Positions 1 to 6,550 of a stretch of DNA of 64,000 bases are shown in pieces; the stretch's first letter is position 1; every line of letters starts with the position of its first letter. This DNA comes from Unio delphinus. Its lineage: Eukaryota; Mollusca; Bivalvia; Unionida; Unionidae. The notes beneath the pieces are model-generated. The model was given only the letters and a program-made list of their open reading frames with translations. It was not told where the DNA came from and did not search any database. The position numbers and the translations under genes are program-made. Location of the stretch: the NCBI GenBank assembly GCA_029339505.1, contig JAQISU010000057.1, positions 3,878,001 to 3,942,000 of the forward strand. The letters run 5' to 3'.

Positions 1-530
1 TTGATTTCATTTTCATTCATCATCCTTCCCGCGTCCTTGTTAAAAAAGAATAGCGATAGATAGTTTTTAATTTCAGCGAGAGTCATGCCAACCACAAGCG
101 GTGTTCCAAAGAATTTATGTACGACATTTTTGCGAAAAACTGAAAACTGTTTTCCGTGTTCTTCAATTTTAGATTGAAGTGCTGCTAGTTCTAACAGAGA
201 ATTATCCAACTCATGGTCGTTGGCGGCAATCGTGTCGGTGATCGTAGACACAAGTGCGCCTGGTTTAAGTCGTCCGTCGTTGGAATACAGCGCAATAGAG
301 TTTTCAGCGGCGTCGCGCTGCCGTATCAAAATGTCATTCAATGACACATCACTGGATTTCAATTTACCCTGTTTGTCTTGAAATACAACTATTTCATTAG
401 GATCGACATTTGTTAAGTTCAACGTCTCAGCGATTTCATCTTCAATTATTTTTTTTATATCCTTGACAGAATCAGGTGGTGCAGTGCCATCGGGTTTGGG
501 TTTCAAAGATCTCCCCCAAATATCAATCAT
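1..530 (-). CDS. Partial unrecognised gene of the Polinton virion module, running off the left edge
   Basis: An open frame of about 176 codons starts with ATG at 528-530 and stays open to the first base of the window, so the C-terminus is missing. I do not recognise it. The N-terminal 40 residues are proline- and acid-rich (starting MIDIWGRSLKPKPDG), then come a charged region with a possible helical stretch (DNSLLELAALQSKIEEHGKQ) and a short FFGTPLVVGM segment. It lies 24 bp downstream of the protease stop on the same strand, so it probably belongs to the same late (virion) transcription block. In Polintons this neighbourhood can hold the penton or another minor virion protein, but nothing in the sequence proves that. 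The frame is clean, which argues for a real gene. Confidence 0.55.
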   Translation of the reverse strand, partial: MIDIWGRSLKPKPDGTAPPDSVKDIKKIIEDEIAETLNLTNVDPNEIVVFQDKQGKLKSSDVSLNDILIRQRDAAENSIALYSNDGRLKPGALVSTITDTIAANDHELDNSLLELAALQSKIEEHGKQFSVFRKNVVHKFFGTPLVVGMTLAEIKNYLSLFFFNKDAGRMMNENEI

Positions 531-554
531 GTTATTGTAAAACTCTTTCTCTCT

Positions 555-1139
555 CTAAAATCGTTTTTGACGACTTCGTTGAAAAATCTTCGATTTTCTC
601 CAGCGATTACTAGTGTATTCATTCACGACAACATGTGGTGGTTTTCCGCTTGGGTTACTCAAGGAGTTAGAAATAGCGTCAAGGACATTTAATACTTCGC
701 TGCCACATATTGGTGGGTCATTCATTTGTTGTGTTGGTAGCGTAGAATACCAAGTCTTCATTGAAAATTTTTTTATATAACGCATAAACTCTTTTGGTGG
801 GGCTAATCCATATGAATCGAAATAAACAATCCCACGTGGATCAATAGCGTATGCAACCCAGTGAGTTCCAGGTCCGGTGCTGTTATCTAAATTAATGATT
901 CCGGTTTCAACGCTGTTTGGTTGATGTGGTAATTGATCTTTCATAAAGACACCTCTGAAGTTTTTAATCGCTAGTTTTTTAGCAGCATCCATTAAATCAA
1001 AATTGGACATGGGAACCATCGAAGATTTGGGAACCATAGGTTCCTCAATTAATAAATCGTTCCTGGTAGTCTTAGACCCTTTCCGCTGTACCACGAATAC
1101 GGGGTTCCTGGTAGTCTTAGACCCTTTCCGCTGTACCAC
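555..1139 (-). CDS. Adenain-like cysteine protease (Polinton maturation protease)
   Basis: This is the virion maturation protease of the Polinton/adenovirus type, expected to cleave capsid precursors inside assembling particles. In the 194-residue frame the expected catalytic elements are visible in order: His93 in GTHWVAYAID, Asp108 in YFDSYG, Gln137/138 upstream of the nucleophile, and Cys145 in PPICGSEVL. The C-terminus is basic. The first ~34 residues are translation of a 45-bp tandem repeat that also encodes the C-terminus of the overlapping upstream gene, so I prefer a start at Met44 (codon 1008-1010) or Met35/Met41; that gives about 151-160 residues and no overlap. It sits directly after the small virion protein and before the partial edge gene. 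The frame is intact and all expected active-site residues are present, so it could still be functional. Family assignment is from motifs only. Confidence 0.85.
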   Translation of the reverse strand: MVQRKGSKTTRNPVFVVQRKGSKTTRNDLLIEEPMVPKSSMVPMSNFDLMDAAKKLAIKNFRGVFMKDQLPHQPNSVETGIINLDNSTGPGTHWVAYAIDPRGIVYFDSYGLAPPKEFMRYIKKFSMKTWYSTLPTQQMNDPPICGSEVLNVLDAISNSLSNPSGKPPHVVVNEYTSNRWRKSKIFQRSRQKRF

Positions 1140-1567
1140 GAATACGGGGTTCCTGGTAGTCTTAGACCCTTTCCCTTTTTTTTATATCCTTTCCCAGTTG
1201 CTTTTTTTAGTGCCATTCCTGCTGCAGTACCAACGGCTCCTAACGCTGCCGCTTTAGCCACCGCTGGGGCTGCTGCTGCAATCAATGCTGGAATCGCAGC
1301 TAACAACGGAAATATACCGCCTGTTTTAATCATATTTTTGATAGCAGCCGCAGAAAGAGTAATCTGAACACCTTTTTTGGCTGCAAGTGCATCATTGAAA
1401 TGTTTTATTTGACGAGTTGTAAGTGATAATTTATTTGCACCACCAGTCATTTGGTTGGGTTTCAACGTGATTGTGGTTCCACATTTTTTAGCTGATTCCG
1501 ATTGCAATTCTTTTAATTGACCGGGAGTTAACGGAACACTAATAGCACTATATGACATGTTATACAT
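1049..1567 (-). CDS. Small virion protein with hydrophobic core and LPGT repeats (pX/pVI-like)
   Basis: A 172-residue protein in the Polinton/adintovirus late block. The N-terminal half has two similar modules of the form LTPGQLKEL / LTTRQIKHF followed by a short Thr/Ser-rich strand. Next is an Ala/Leu-rich hydrophobic stretch (around residues 85-120, FPLLAAIPALIAAAAPAV) and a Lys-rich patch. The tail is made of three 15-residue repeats built on GKGLRLPGTPYSWYS. The layout (short repeats, membrane-active-looking helix, basic tail) resembles the small virion proteins often found beside the Polinton capsid gene and compared with adenovirus pX/pVI; this is family knowledge, not proof. The LPGTP motif recurs in the PLA2-like gene at 11.3-11.4 kb. 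The gene starts 21 bp after the capsid stop. The exact 45-bp repeats suggest recent expansion. Confidence 0.7.
   Translation of the reverse strand: MYNMSYSAISVPLTPGQLKELQSESAKKCGTTITLKPNQMTGGANKLSLTTRQIKHFNDALAAKKGVQITLSAAAIKNMIKTGGIFPLLAAIPALIAAAAPAVAKAAALGAVGTAAGMALKKATGKGYKKKGKGLRLPGTPYSWYSGKGLRLPGTPYSWYSGKGLRLPGTIY
1060..1180. repeat. 45-bp tandem repeat, about 2.7 copies
   Basis: The unit starting TTCCTGGTAGTCTTAGACCC begins at 1060, 1105 and 1150, an exact 45-bp period. Because 45 is a multiple of three it keeps frame on the minus strand, adding 15-residue repeats to the C-terminus of the small virion protein and, in another frame, to the N-terminal extension of the protease frame. Confidence 0.95.
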
Positions 1568-1575
1568 AATTGATT

Positions 1576-1587
1576 GATTCTAAATCG
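1576..1587. promoter_or_regulatory. Gene-junction motif, copy A
   Basis: GATTCTAAATCG lies in the 21-bp gap between the capsid stop and the start of the small virion gene. A copy with 11 of 12 bases identical lies in the gap at 3015-3026, and a related TCTAAAATCG overlaps the protease stop at 554-563. Recurrence only at gene junctions of one transcription block suggests a transcription or RNA-processing signal; the function is inferred. Confidence 0.4.
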
Positions 1588-1588
1588 T

Positions 1589-2998
1589 TTACATGTTTTC
1601 CACTGGTGCATCTACCACTCTCATTCTTCCACCAACACCTTCAAGTAGCATTGATTTATCACTGAGAATGACAGCAACCGCTCTATAATCAGCAATACCA
1701 CCACGAGTAACATTAGCTCTAAAGTGTATATCAACGACGGATTGTCTTGTTAAATCGAGATGTTCCAGCGAAAAGTAATAGATCGGATACAGATTCTTAA
1801 AATCAAATTGTGATATTTGCAAACCAGTATCGACATTTTGATCGCGTGCCATAAATGACAACAGACGATGATAAACTCGTGCAATATGATTTTCTGTGTA
1901 ATTAAGTTGTATATCCTCGGATGGTTCCTGTTGGCCGTTTATTCTCAGTGAGACGTCTTTCACACCTAATTGATCAAATATCATATGACTGAAACGTTGA
2001 TCGCCAACTCGTGTGTTATCCTGTAACGCAATAAATATATGACGTGGCGCAGAAACGCCTTGTTTTGATGCTAGATTCCACGTGAATAACCCGTTGATAT
2101 TTGATTGTTTAACATCTGTACTCACGGTTAGCCAACTCAACAACGACTTTCCTCCTTGGTCCATAAATGATAGTAATCGTTCTTCTGCGGTGATTGCTGG
2201 AGTCAACACTGGCATCCACAAAGATATTTTTGTTAAATTGACTTTACCGGCATCAGCATTTGGATTTGCATTGTCTGCTGGAATCCTCCAAATTGCGTTG
2301 TTATCATCACTCTTTCGTACAAGCGATACTGTATGCTTCGCTCCATAAATAACTTTTCGGACGTTTCTACAGAATCCAAATATATGATGCAGTGGAATCG
2401 CGCATGAAAATGATTTACGCGCTCCTTGCAACATTGAAATACGTGTTGCAGCTCCTAGATTGAAATTAACATCATTGTTTATAATCATATTCTCGACATC
2501 AGCATCACTATTATCACGTTTTTTTGGTCGTCTTACAACAAATTAATTTCCACCAGCGGTATTTGTAACATCTTTTGCAAACATCATAGAGGGTCCTGCT
2601 GATCTTGTATAATCATCGGAATATCTCGCTAACCCTATTATTGTTGTAGCCACATCAACATTTCGATCTATCGACTCGATTTCTTTTCCATCAATGAGAT
2701 ATCTAGCACTCTCAAATAGCGCAATGATACCATTATTGACAAACCCGACTTGAGTACCAGCTGGATACGGTGCTGGTACAGCAGGAGTATCATCAGCTGT
2801 TACAAGTTCTCCTTCGATTTCGATAAACGCTTCACAGGGTAAAAAGTATTTACTGGTATCATGGACTTGAAGATCAATTCTTGCTCGACTATTTGAGTCT
2901 ATGGCATGATAGGCGTAATATTGATAATCGCGAACAGAATCATCCTTGCCAACTGGGGCGTCTATATCAAATGCTGGATCACGTGACTGTTTGAACAT
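1589..2998 (-). pseudogene. Major capsid protein, double-jelly-roll Polinton type, interrupted by one in-frame TAA
   Basis: This is the Polinton/adintovirus hexon-like major capsid protein. The N-terminal part (2543-2998, 151 codons) begins MFKQSRDPAFDIDAPVG and carries the first barrel with a surface 'LIDGKEIESIDR' loop. The C-terminal part (1589-2488, plus ~17 codons before its first ATG) carries the typical mid-protein segment around FGFCRNVRKVIYGAKHTVSL and the second barrel ending near position 1600. The two parts are in the same frame and separated only by a single TAA at 2543-2545; no bases need to be added or lost. Total coding length is about 469 codons, as expected for this family. 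The stop falls in a short linker rather than in a conserved strand. It is either an inactivating substitution or, less likely, a separate-subunit or readthrough arrangement. Upstream and downstream gaps both contain the TCTAAATCG junction motif. Confidence 0.85.
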
Positions 2999-3014
2999 TT
3001 TATTCTATTTATCA

Positions 3015-3026
3015 GAGTCTAAATCG
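3015..3026. promoter_or_regulatory. Gene-junction motif, copy B
   Basis: GAGTCTAAATCG lies in the 41-bp gap between the stop of the basic virion gene (3040) and the capsid start (2998). It differs from the copy at 1576-1587 by a single base. Confidence 0.4.
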
Positions 3027-3039
3027 CGATTTTCCATTT

Positions 3040-3489
3040 TCATCGTCGTAGTTTTTTAAAGCCACTTCCTGCTATCATATTTGCAATATTGCTCTGGTCG
3101 GGGGTTAAAACCATCGACGCTAATTTTTCATCTACTGCGTTATTTATAATTCTACTAACACTTGCAGGCATTTCCGCTGTAGACGGTAACGGTTTTGAAA
3201 ATCCTTTGGATTTCATCCGTGATTTCACTAATGATGTTAATTTATTCTTCGCAGTTGAAAACACTTTTCCAGCAAGATCTCCAACAGCACCAATACCCTT
3301 ATCACGAATAACATCAATTGCTTTTATTCCTAATTGTTTAGCCAACGGCATCACTTTTGGAGCCATTCTCGCAAATAACCTTGCAATGGTATTACCTAAA
3401 CCATCTCCGTAGTATGCTCTATAAACCGGAAACCGTGAATTAACTACATAGACGGGGGTTGGTTTATCATGATTGTAGTGTATGATCAT
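3040..3489 (-). CDS. Basic virion-associated protein with GSGFKK C-terminus
   Basis: A 149-residue basic protein in the late block, directly upstream of the capsid gene. It begins MIIHYNHDKPTPVYVV, then has a YYGDGLGN segment, an amphipathic region rich in Ala/Met/Lys (residues ~35-90), a Pro/Ser linker and a C-terminus AGSGFKKLRR. A glycine-motif followed by basic residues at the C-terminus is common in small core or minor capsid proteins of this virus-like class, where it can act as a DNA-condensing tail or a protease substrate. I cannot assign it to a named family. The frame is complete. Its start codon is preceded by a 33-bp leader identical to that of the next gene upstream, which suggests coordinated late expression. 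Confidence 0.65.
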   Translation of the reverse strand: MIIHYNHDKPTPVYVVNSRFPVYRAYYGDGLGNTIARLFARMAPKVMPLAKQLGIKAIDVIRDKGIGAVGDLAGKVFSTAKNKLTSLVKSRMKSKGFSKPLPSTAEMPASVSRIINNAVDEKLASMVLTPDQSNIANMIAGSGFKKLRR

Positions 3490-3519
3490 TATTTGAAATC
3501 AGAAACAATTTTTCAATTG
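3487..3519 (-). promoter_or_regulatory. 33-bp leader duplicate 1, ending at a start codon
   Basis: Positions 3487-3519 are identical to 4418-4450. In both cases the minus-strand copy ends exactly at the ATG of a virion-module gene. The block contains an internal CAATTTTTCAATTG partial palindrome on the plus strand. It is a candidate late promoter or 5' leader; exact identity over 33 bp in non-coding DNA also allows a recent local duplication. Confidence 0.5.
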
Positions 3520-3552
3520 CTATTTATCTAATCAATTGACTTTTCAATTCAG

Positions 3553-4420
3553 TCATTATGATACCCACTTTCCACTAACTCGCCAATGAAATCTCGATAT
3601 GTGCTGATATCCATGATACCACCCTGAAATAATCGTCTACAGATATCAGCTGCTTCATTAATTATTTTCGGTGAGTTATTTCCAGCTCGGAGAACCCTCC
3701 TACAAGAACCTCTAATCGTGATATATCACTGAGAACACTACCAGGACATGAAACGCTAGCGTTTCCAACTAGACCACTCCCCAGAAATTTCTTCTCATCG
3801 TATGGCTGTCTTATTTGGAGTTGAAATTTTCTCTTGAAGTCTCTGTATTCCTTCATCCTTCTATCTAAACTCCCAGTATTTATTTTATACACTGTATCAG
3901 CCCATTCATTATGTGACATTCTATAATCCGAATAATTGTCCGTGAAAAACTTCTCTTGTGAATCATAGCTGTTAGCAGCGAATTCACCTAAATTGTCTAT
4001 ATCCTCGTTGAGAATTTGTTGTTTAGCGCTCTCGGTAAATATAATTGATTTAGGTAGTCCACTAACTAGTTCTTCCTGAAATCCTTTAAAGTTTCGTTTC
4101 GAACCGGTTGATATGTCCTGAGGAAGTGATTGCAAGGATTTTTTTGTTTGTTTAGTTCTTTTTGCTATTTTTTCTAACACAGGAATAAGACCCTCTTCTT
4201 TTCTTTTACCGTCAGGATCATCTCCCAGTATAGCACGCTCTATCTCCTTCGTTGCTGTGGTTACTGGTTTAAACAATTCTTCAGATCCCGCAGCAAAATC
4301 AGTCTGAAGACTCTGTCGTTGTTGTAGCTTATTCCGTACAGAGTCACGAATTGGTACAAATCTCCTGATTGCATCCAGTCGTTCACGAGTCAATCGGGTT
4401 GTTAATGCTTCATTGACCAT
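3553..4420 (-). pseudogene. Charged, probably coiled-coil virion-module protein with a frameshifted C-terminus
   Basis: The main frame (3662-4420, 252 codons) begins MVNEALTTRLTRERLDAIRRF and is rich in Lys/Glu/Gln with long predicted-helix stretches (residues ~60-130). A GLPKS segment and an aromatic stretch with FFTDNYSDYRMSHNEW follow. I do not recognise the family; proteins of this type in Polintons are usually listed as unknown or coiled-coil. Near 3680-3710 the frame seems to slip: another minus-strand frame continues as sensible protein (ending ELVESGYHND) to a TGA at 3553-3555, while the listed frame ends with an unrelated tail. I therefore call a frameshifted gene spanning 3553-4420. 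The start is supported by the 33-bp leader shared with the gene downstream. Confidence 0.55.
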
Positions 4421-4450
4421 TATTTGAAATCAGAAACAATTTTTCAATTG
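4418..4450 (-). promoter_or_regulatory. 33-bp leader duplicate 2, ending at a start codon
   Basis: Identical to 3487-3519 and positioned the same way relative to the ATG at 4418-4420. An extra half-copy (ACAATTTTTCAAT) follows at about 4453-4466. Confidence 0.5.
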
Positions 4451-4532
4451 TAAAACAATTTTTCAATCCCGACCTAACACCATCGGATGGTCATGGAAGT
4501 GTTATTTCATCCTATAACAGCTTCGTTCATCG

Positions 4533-4588
4533 ATGGCGAAAGTCACATAATTGCTATAAATAAAATATAATACTGTGACTTTTGCCAT
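4533..4588. promoter_or_regulatory. AT-rich stem-loop between the virion block and the next genes
   Basis: The arms ATGGCGAAAGTCACA (4533-4547) and TGTGACTTTTGCCAT (4574-4588) pair over 15 bp with one G/T-type mismatch, around a 26-nt loop that contains TATAAATAAAATATAATA. The site lies in the only sizeable gap (4421-4739) of the minus-strand block. It could be a promoter with a TATA box in the loop, a terminator or an origin-like structure; the sequence does not decide. Confidence 0.45.
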
Positions 4589-4678
4589 TCTATTTTTGAT
4601 CAATCCGAACCAGCCATCAATTTTTTATTCACTGATTTTGACATTGTCAATCAAAAATGCTAAAAAAAATGATTAATG

Positions 4679-4745
4679 GTCGGGCAATCAAATAATGATA
4701 AATAGTCGGTCAATCAAATAATGATAAATGGTCGGTCAATCAAAA
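4679..4745. repeat. 26-bp tandem repeat, about 2.5 copies
   Basis: Units starting CGGGCAATCAAATAATGATA (4681), CGGTCAATC (4707) and CGGTCAATC (4733) are spaced by exactly 26 bp. The repeat ends at the 3' end of the 133-codon gene. In this position it may be an iteron-like or regulatory repeat. Confidence 0.8.
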
Positions 4746-5141
4746 TTGTTCATTTTCTTGAATTAACGCCCGTAGGTTTCTAACTTTAGAATTAACCTCC
4801 TTTTTCAATTCGTATTCATACCCCAATTCTTTTCGTATTCGTTCTACGATGGTATACAACGGAGCGAACACACTTACGTCACTGGAAAATGCGAGAGAGT
4901 CCCGAATAGAATTCTGAATTCTCTTGATGAGCGCATACTTCTTTGGTAGCATATATTTATTGTTGTTAACTCCGTATTCAATATTCTGAAAATCAGACAT
5001 GATTTGATCAGGATTTAACCCATCTGATAGTTCAATATCCCAACTTTTCAATTTTGAAATCTCGGATAAAATGCTATTCATGTTTTCAGAATTCATTATT
5101 CTATAATAATGATATATTTCTAAATGAAAAATATGACGCAT
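4740..5141 (-). CDS. Unrecognised small helical protein
   Basis: Open frame of 133 codons. The first ATG overlaps the stop of the upstream endonuclease by one base (TAATG on the minus strand), but the first 15 residues are an unusual His/Tyr-rich leader, so Met16 (MNSENMNSIL, codon near 5094-5096) is a more natural start. The remainder is charged and mostly helical in appearance (SKLKSWDIELSDG, RIQNSIRDSLAF, ERIRKELGYEYELKKEV). No motif allows a function. Position and strand place it in the same transcription group as the endonuclease and zinc protein. Confidence 0.5.
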   Translation of the reverse strand: MRHIFHLEIYHYYRIMNSENMNSILSEISKLKSWDIELSDGLNPDQIMSDFQNIEYGVNNNKYMLPKKYALIKRIQNSIRDSLAFSSDVSVFAPLYTIVERIRKELGYEYELKKEVNSKVRNLRALIQENEQF

Positions 5142-5635
5142 TAGACATAACTAAATTGAACTTTTTGTCCCGTCCTTTTTGAAATAGCCGATCGATAAAT
5201 CCCCTCTGCAACAAATCGTACTGAGGCTCTACAAATATCGAAGTGCCTACCGGCTTCATATAATGATTGAAATATTTTTTCTTCGTTAGTTGTTGTATTC
5301 AAAGATTTTACTGGTCTCGCTTTTTTTGAGCATTTTCCAGTCTCTCCTCGTTTGGTATTCTCACTTTGTGTGATAGCCTGCAGATTTGATAAAGAATTGT
5401 TCTTTGGATTAGAATCGATATGATCAATAACAAAATCATGCTCGATCAATCCATAAAAGCATTCATACACGAAACGATGATTGCGATAAGTTTTCTTTCC
5501 CTTAACAGTAAACACCAAATACCCCATACCATTGTCAGCACCAACTGGTTTCTTCAGTCTACAGTGCCTTACAACACCATCACTGGATGCTTCATAATTT
5601 GTAATCAAGGGATGGTGTCTGAATTCTTGGTTCAT
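5141..5635 (-). CDS. HNH endonuclease with NUMOD-like flanking domains (homing type)
   Basis: A 164-residue protein with the layout of phage/virus homing endonucleases. The N-terminal ~50 residues (YEASSDGVVRHCRLKK, then GYLVFTV) fit a NUMOD4-like segment. The HNH core follows: RNHRFVYECFYGLI (51-64), DHIDSNPKNNSLSNLQ (71-86) and SEN (91-93), giving the paired His/Asp, the structural Asn and the final Asn. The C-terminal part (ARPVKSLN ... FQSLYEAGRHFDI ... YRSA) fits a NUMOD1-like DNA-binding helix-turn-helix. Such enzymes nick or cut DNA at specific sites and spread as selfish genes. It is free-standing here, between the zinc protein and the unknown 133-codon gene. The frame is intact. Endonuclease assignment is strong; the exact sub-domains are from memory of the families. 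Confidence 0.8.
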   Translation of the reverse strand: MNQEFRHHPLITNYEASSDGVVRHCRLKKPVGADNGMGYLVFTVKGKKTYRNHRFVYECFYGLIEHDFVIDHIDSNPKNNSLSNLQAITQSENTKRGETGKCSKKARPVKSLNTTTNEEKIFQSLYEAGRHFDICRASVRFVAEGIYRSAISKRTGQKVQFSYV

Positions 5636-5649
5636 TCGTATACTAAATA

Positions 5650-6042
5650 CTATTGTTTGTCTAATTCATTGTTTGGTTTAATGATTACATCACTGGAGAA
5701 TCTTTCGATGTAGTCTTGAGGAGTTCTTATGATTTTATCCTTGATGTTGTCAAGGTCAAGGACCTTTTCAGGGTCAAAATTTCTGATTGATTGTCCATTT
5801 TTTATTCTTTTATCATAATAACGCTTCAATTCCCTGTATCGCTTTCCACCGCAATTTAGACACAACTGAGATTTTCCCCTGACCCCAACCCCACATAGAA
5901 TACAGGGTAACGGGCCAAGGCTTCCACGTCGAAAGCTTTGCATATGATACCCACAAAACTCATTTCTGCATGATTTGTTACACGGGGTTACTGATCCAAT
6001 CATAAGCCACTTGCAGTGATTCATTATATATAAATTCTTCAT
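5650..6042 (-). CDS. Two-cluster zinc-binding protein of unknown role
   Basis: A 130-residue frame starting MKNLYIMNHCKW. Cys10, Cys21, Cys25, Cys30 and His33 could form one zinc site; Cys47-x2-Cys50 and Cys61-x2-Cys64 (PCILCGVG ... LCLNCGG) form a clear zinc-ribbon-like second site. The second half is basic and then acidic (KRYRELKRYYDKRI ... DPEKVLDLD). A regulatory or DNA/RNA-binding role is plausible but not shown. The start could also be Met7. It ends 14 bp upstream of the endonuclease start and runs divergently from the replication gene; the divergent gap is only about 24 bp (6043-6066). Confidence 0.65.
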   Translation of the reverse strand: MKNLYIMNHCKWLMIGSVTPCNKSCRNEFCGYHMQSFRRGSLGPLPCILCGVGVRGKSQLCLNCGGKRYRELKRYYDKRIKNGQSIRNFDPEKVLDLDNIKDKIIRTPQDYIERFSSDVIIKPNNELDKQ

Positions 6043-6066
6043 TTAAATGCTTGTTTTAATTATAGC

Positions 6067-6519
6067 ATGAGGGAATTAAGGAGAACGCCTTCGAAAAATG
6101 CTGAATTCAATGCTGATAAGGAGTTTAAGAGATTATTGAAAATTAGTCCTAAATTTAATATCGATAGACCCAAAAAACGTCCAAGAGACGGAAACATGAA
6201 AGAGTTTAAGAGATTATTAAAAATTAGTCCTAAATTTAATCTCGATAAACCCAAAAAACGTAACAAACGTCCAAGAGACGGAAACATGAAAGAGTTTAAG
6301 ATATTATTAAAAATTAGTCCTAAATTTAATCTCGATAAACCAAAAAAACGTAACAAAATTAATCCTAAATTTAATCTCAAACGTCCAAGAGACGGAAACA
6401 TGAAAGAGTTTAAGAGATTATTAAAAATTAGTCCTAAATTTAATCTCGATAAACCAAAAAAAAACGTCCAAGAGATTACCCTGGAAAGATGCTCAATTCA
6501 ATCTCGATATAGTTTCTAA
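6067..6519 (+). CDS. Lysine-rich repeat leader of the replication gene
   Basis: A 150-codon frame made almost entirely of imperfect repeats of about 30-36 residues built on KEFKRLLKISPKFNLDKPKK and RPRDGNM. It is strongly basic and of low complexity. It ends in frame 1, whereas the polymerase frame (frame 2) is open from the A-run at about 6455-6463 to the ATG at 6551 without a stop. The repeats probably are the natural N-terminus of the polymerase gene, separated by a slip in the nine-A run; other repeat copies carry fewer A's at this place. The function of the basic leader is unknown. Alternatively it is a separate short protein. Confidence 0.5.
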   Translation: MRELRRTPSKNAEFNADKEFKRLLKISPKFNIDRPKKRPRDGNMKEFKRLLKISPKFNLDKPKKRNKRPRDGNMKEFKILLKISPKFNLDKPKKRNKINPKFNLKRPRDGNMKEFKRLLKISPKFNLDKPKKNVQEITLERCSIQSRYSF

Positions 6520-6550
6520 TACACCAAAGAATACAATTCTTGATAAAGCC

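Noticed and set aside
6060..6401. Minus-strand 113-codon repetitive frame (MFPSLGRL...)
   Set aside because: It is the antisense shadow of the plus-strand lysine-rich repeat leader; the repeats keep several frames open.
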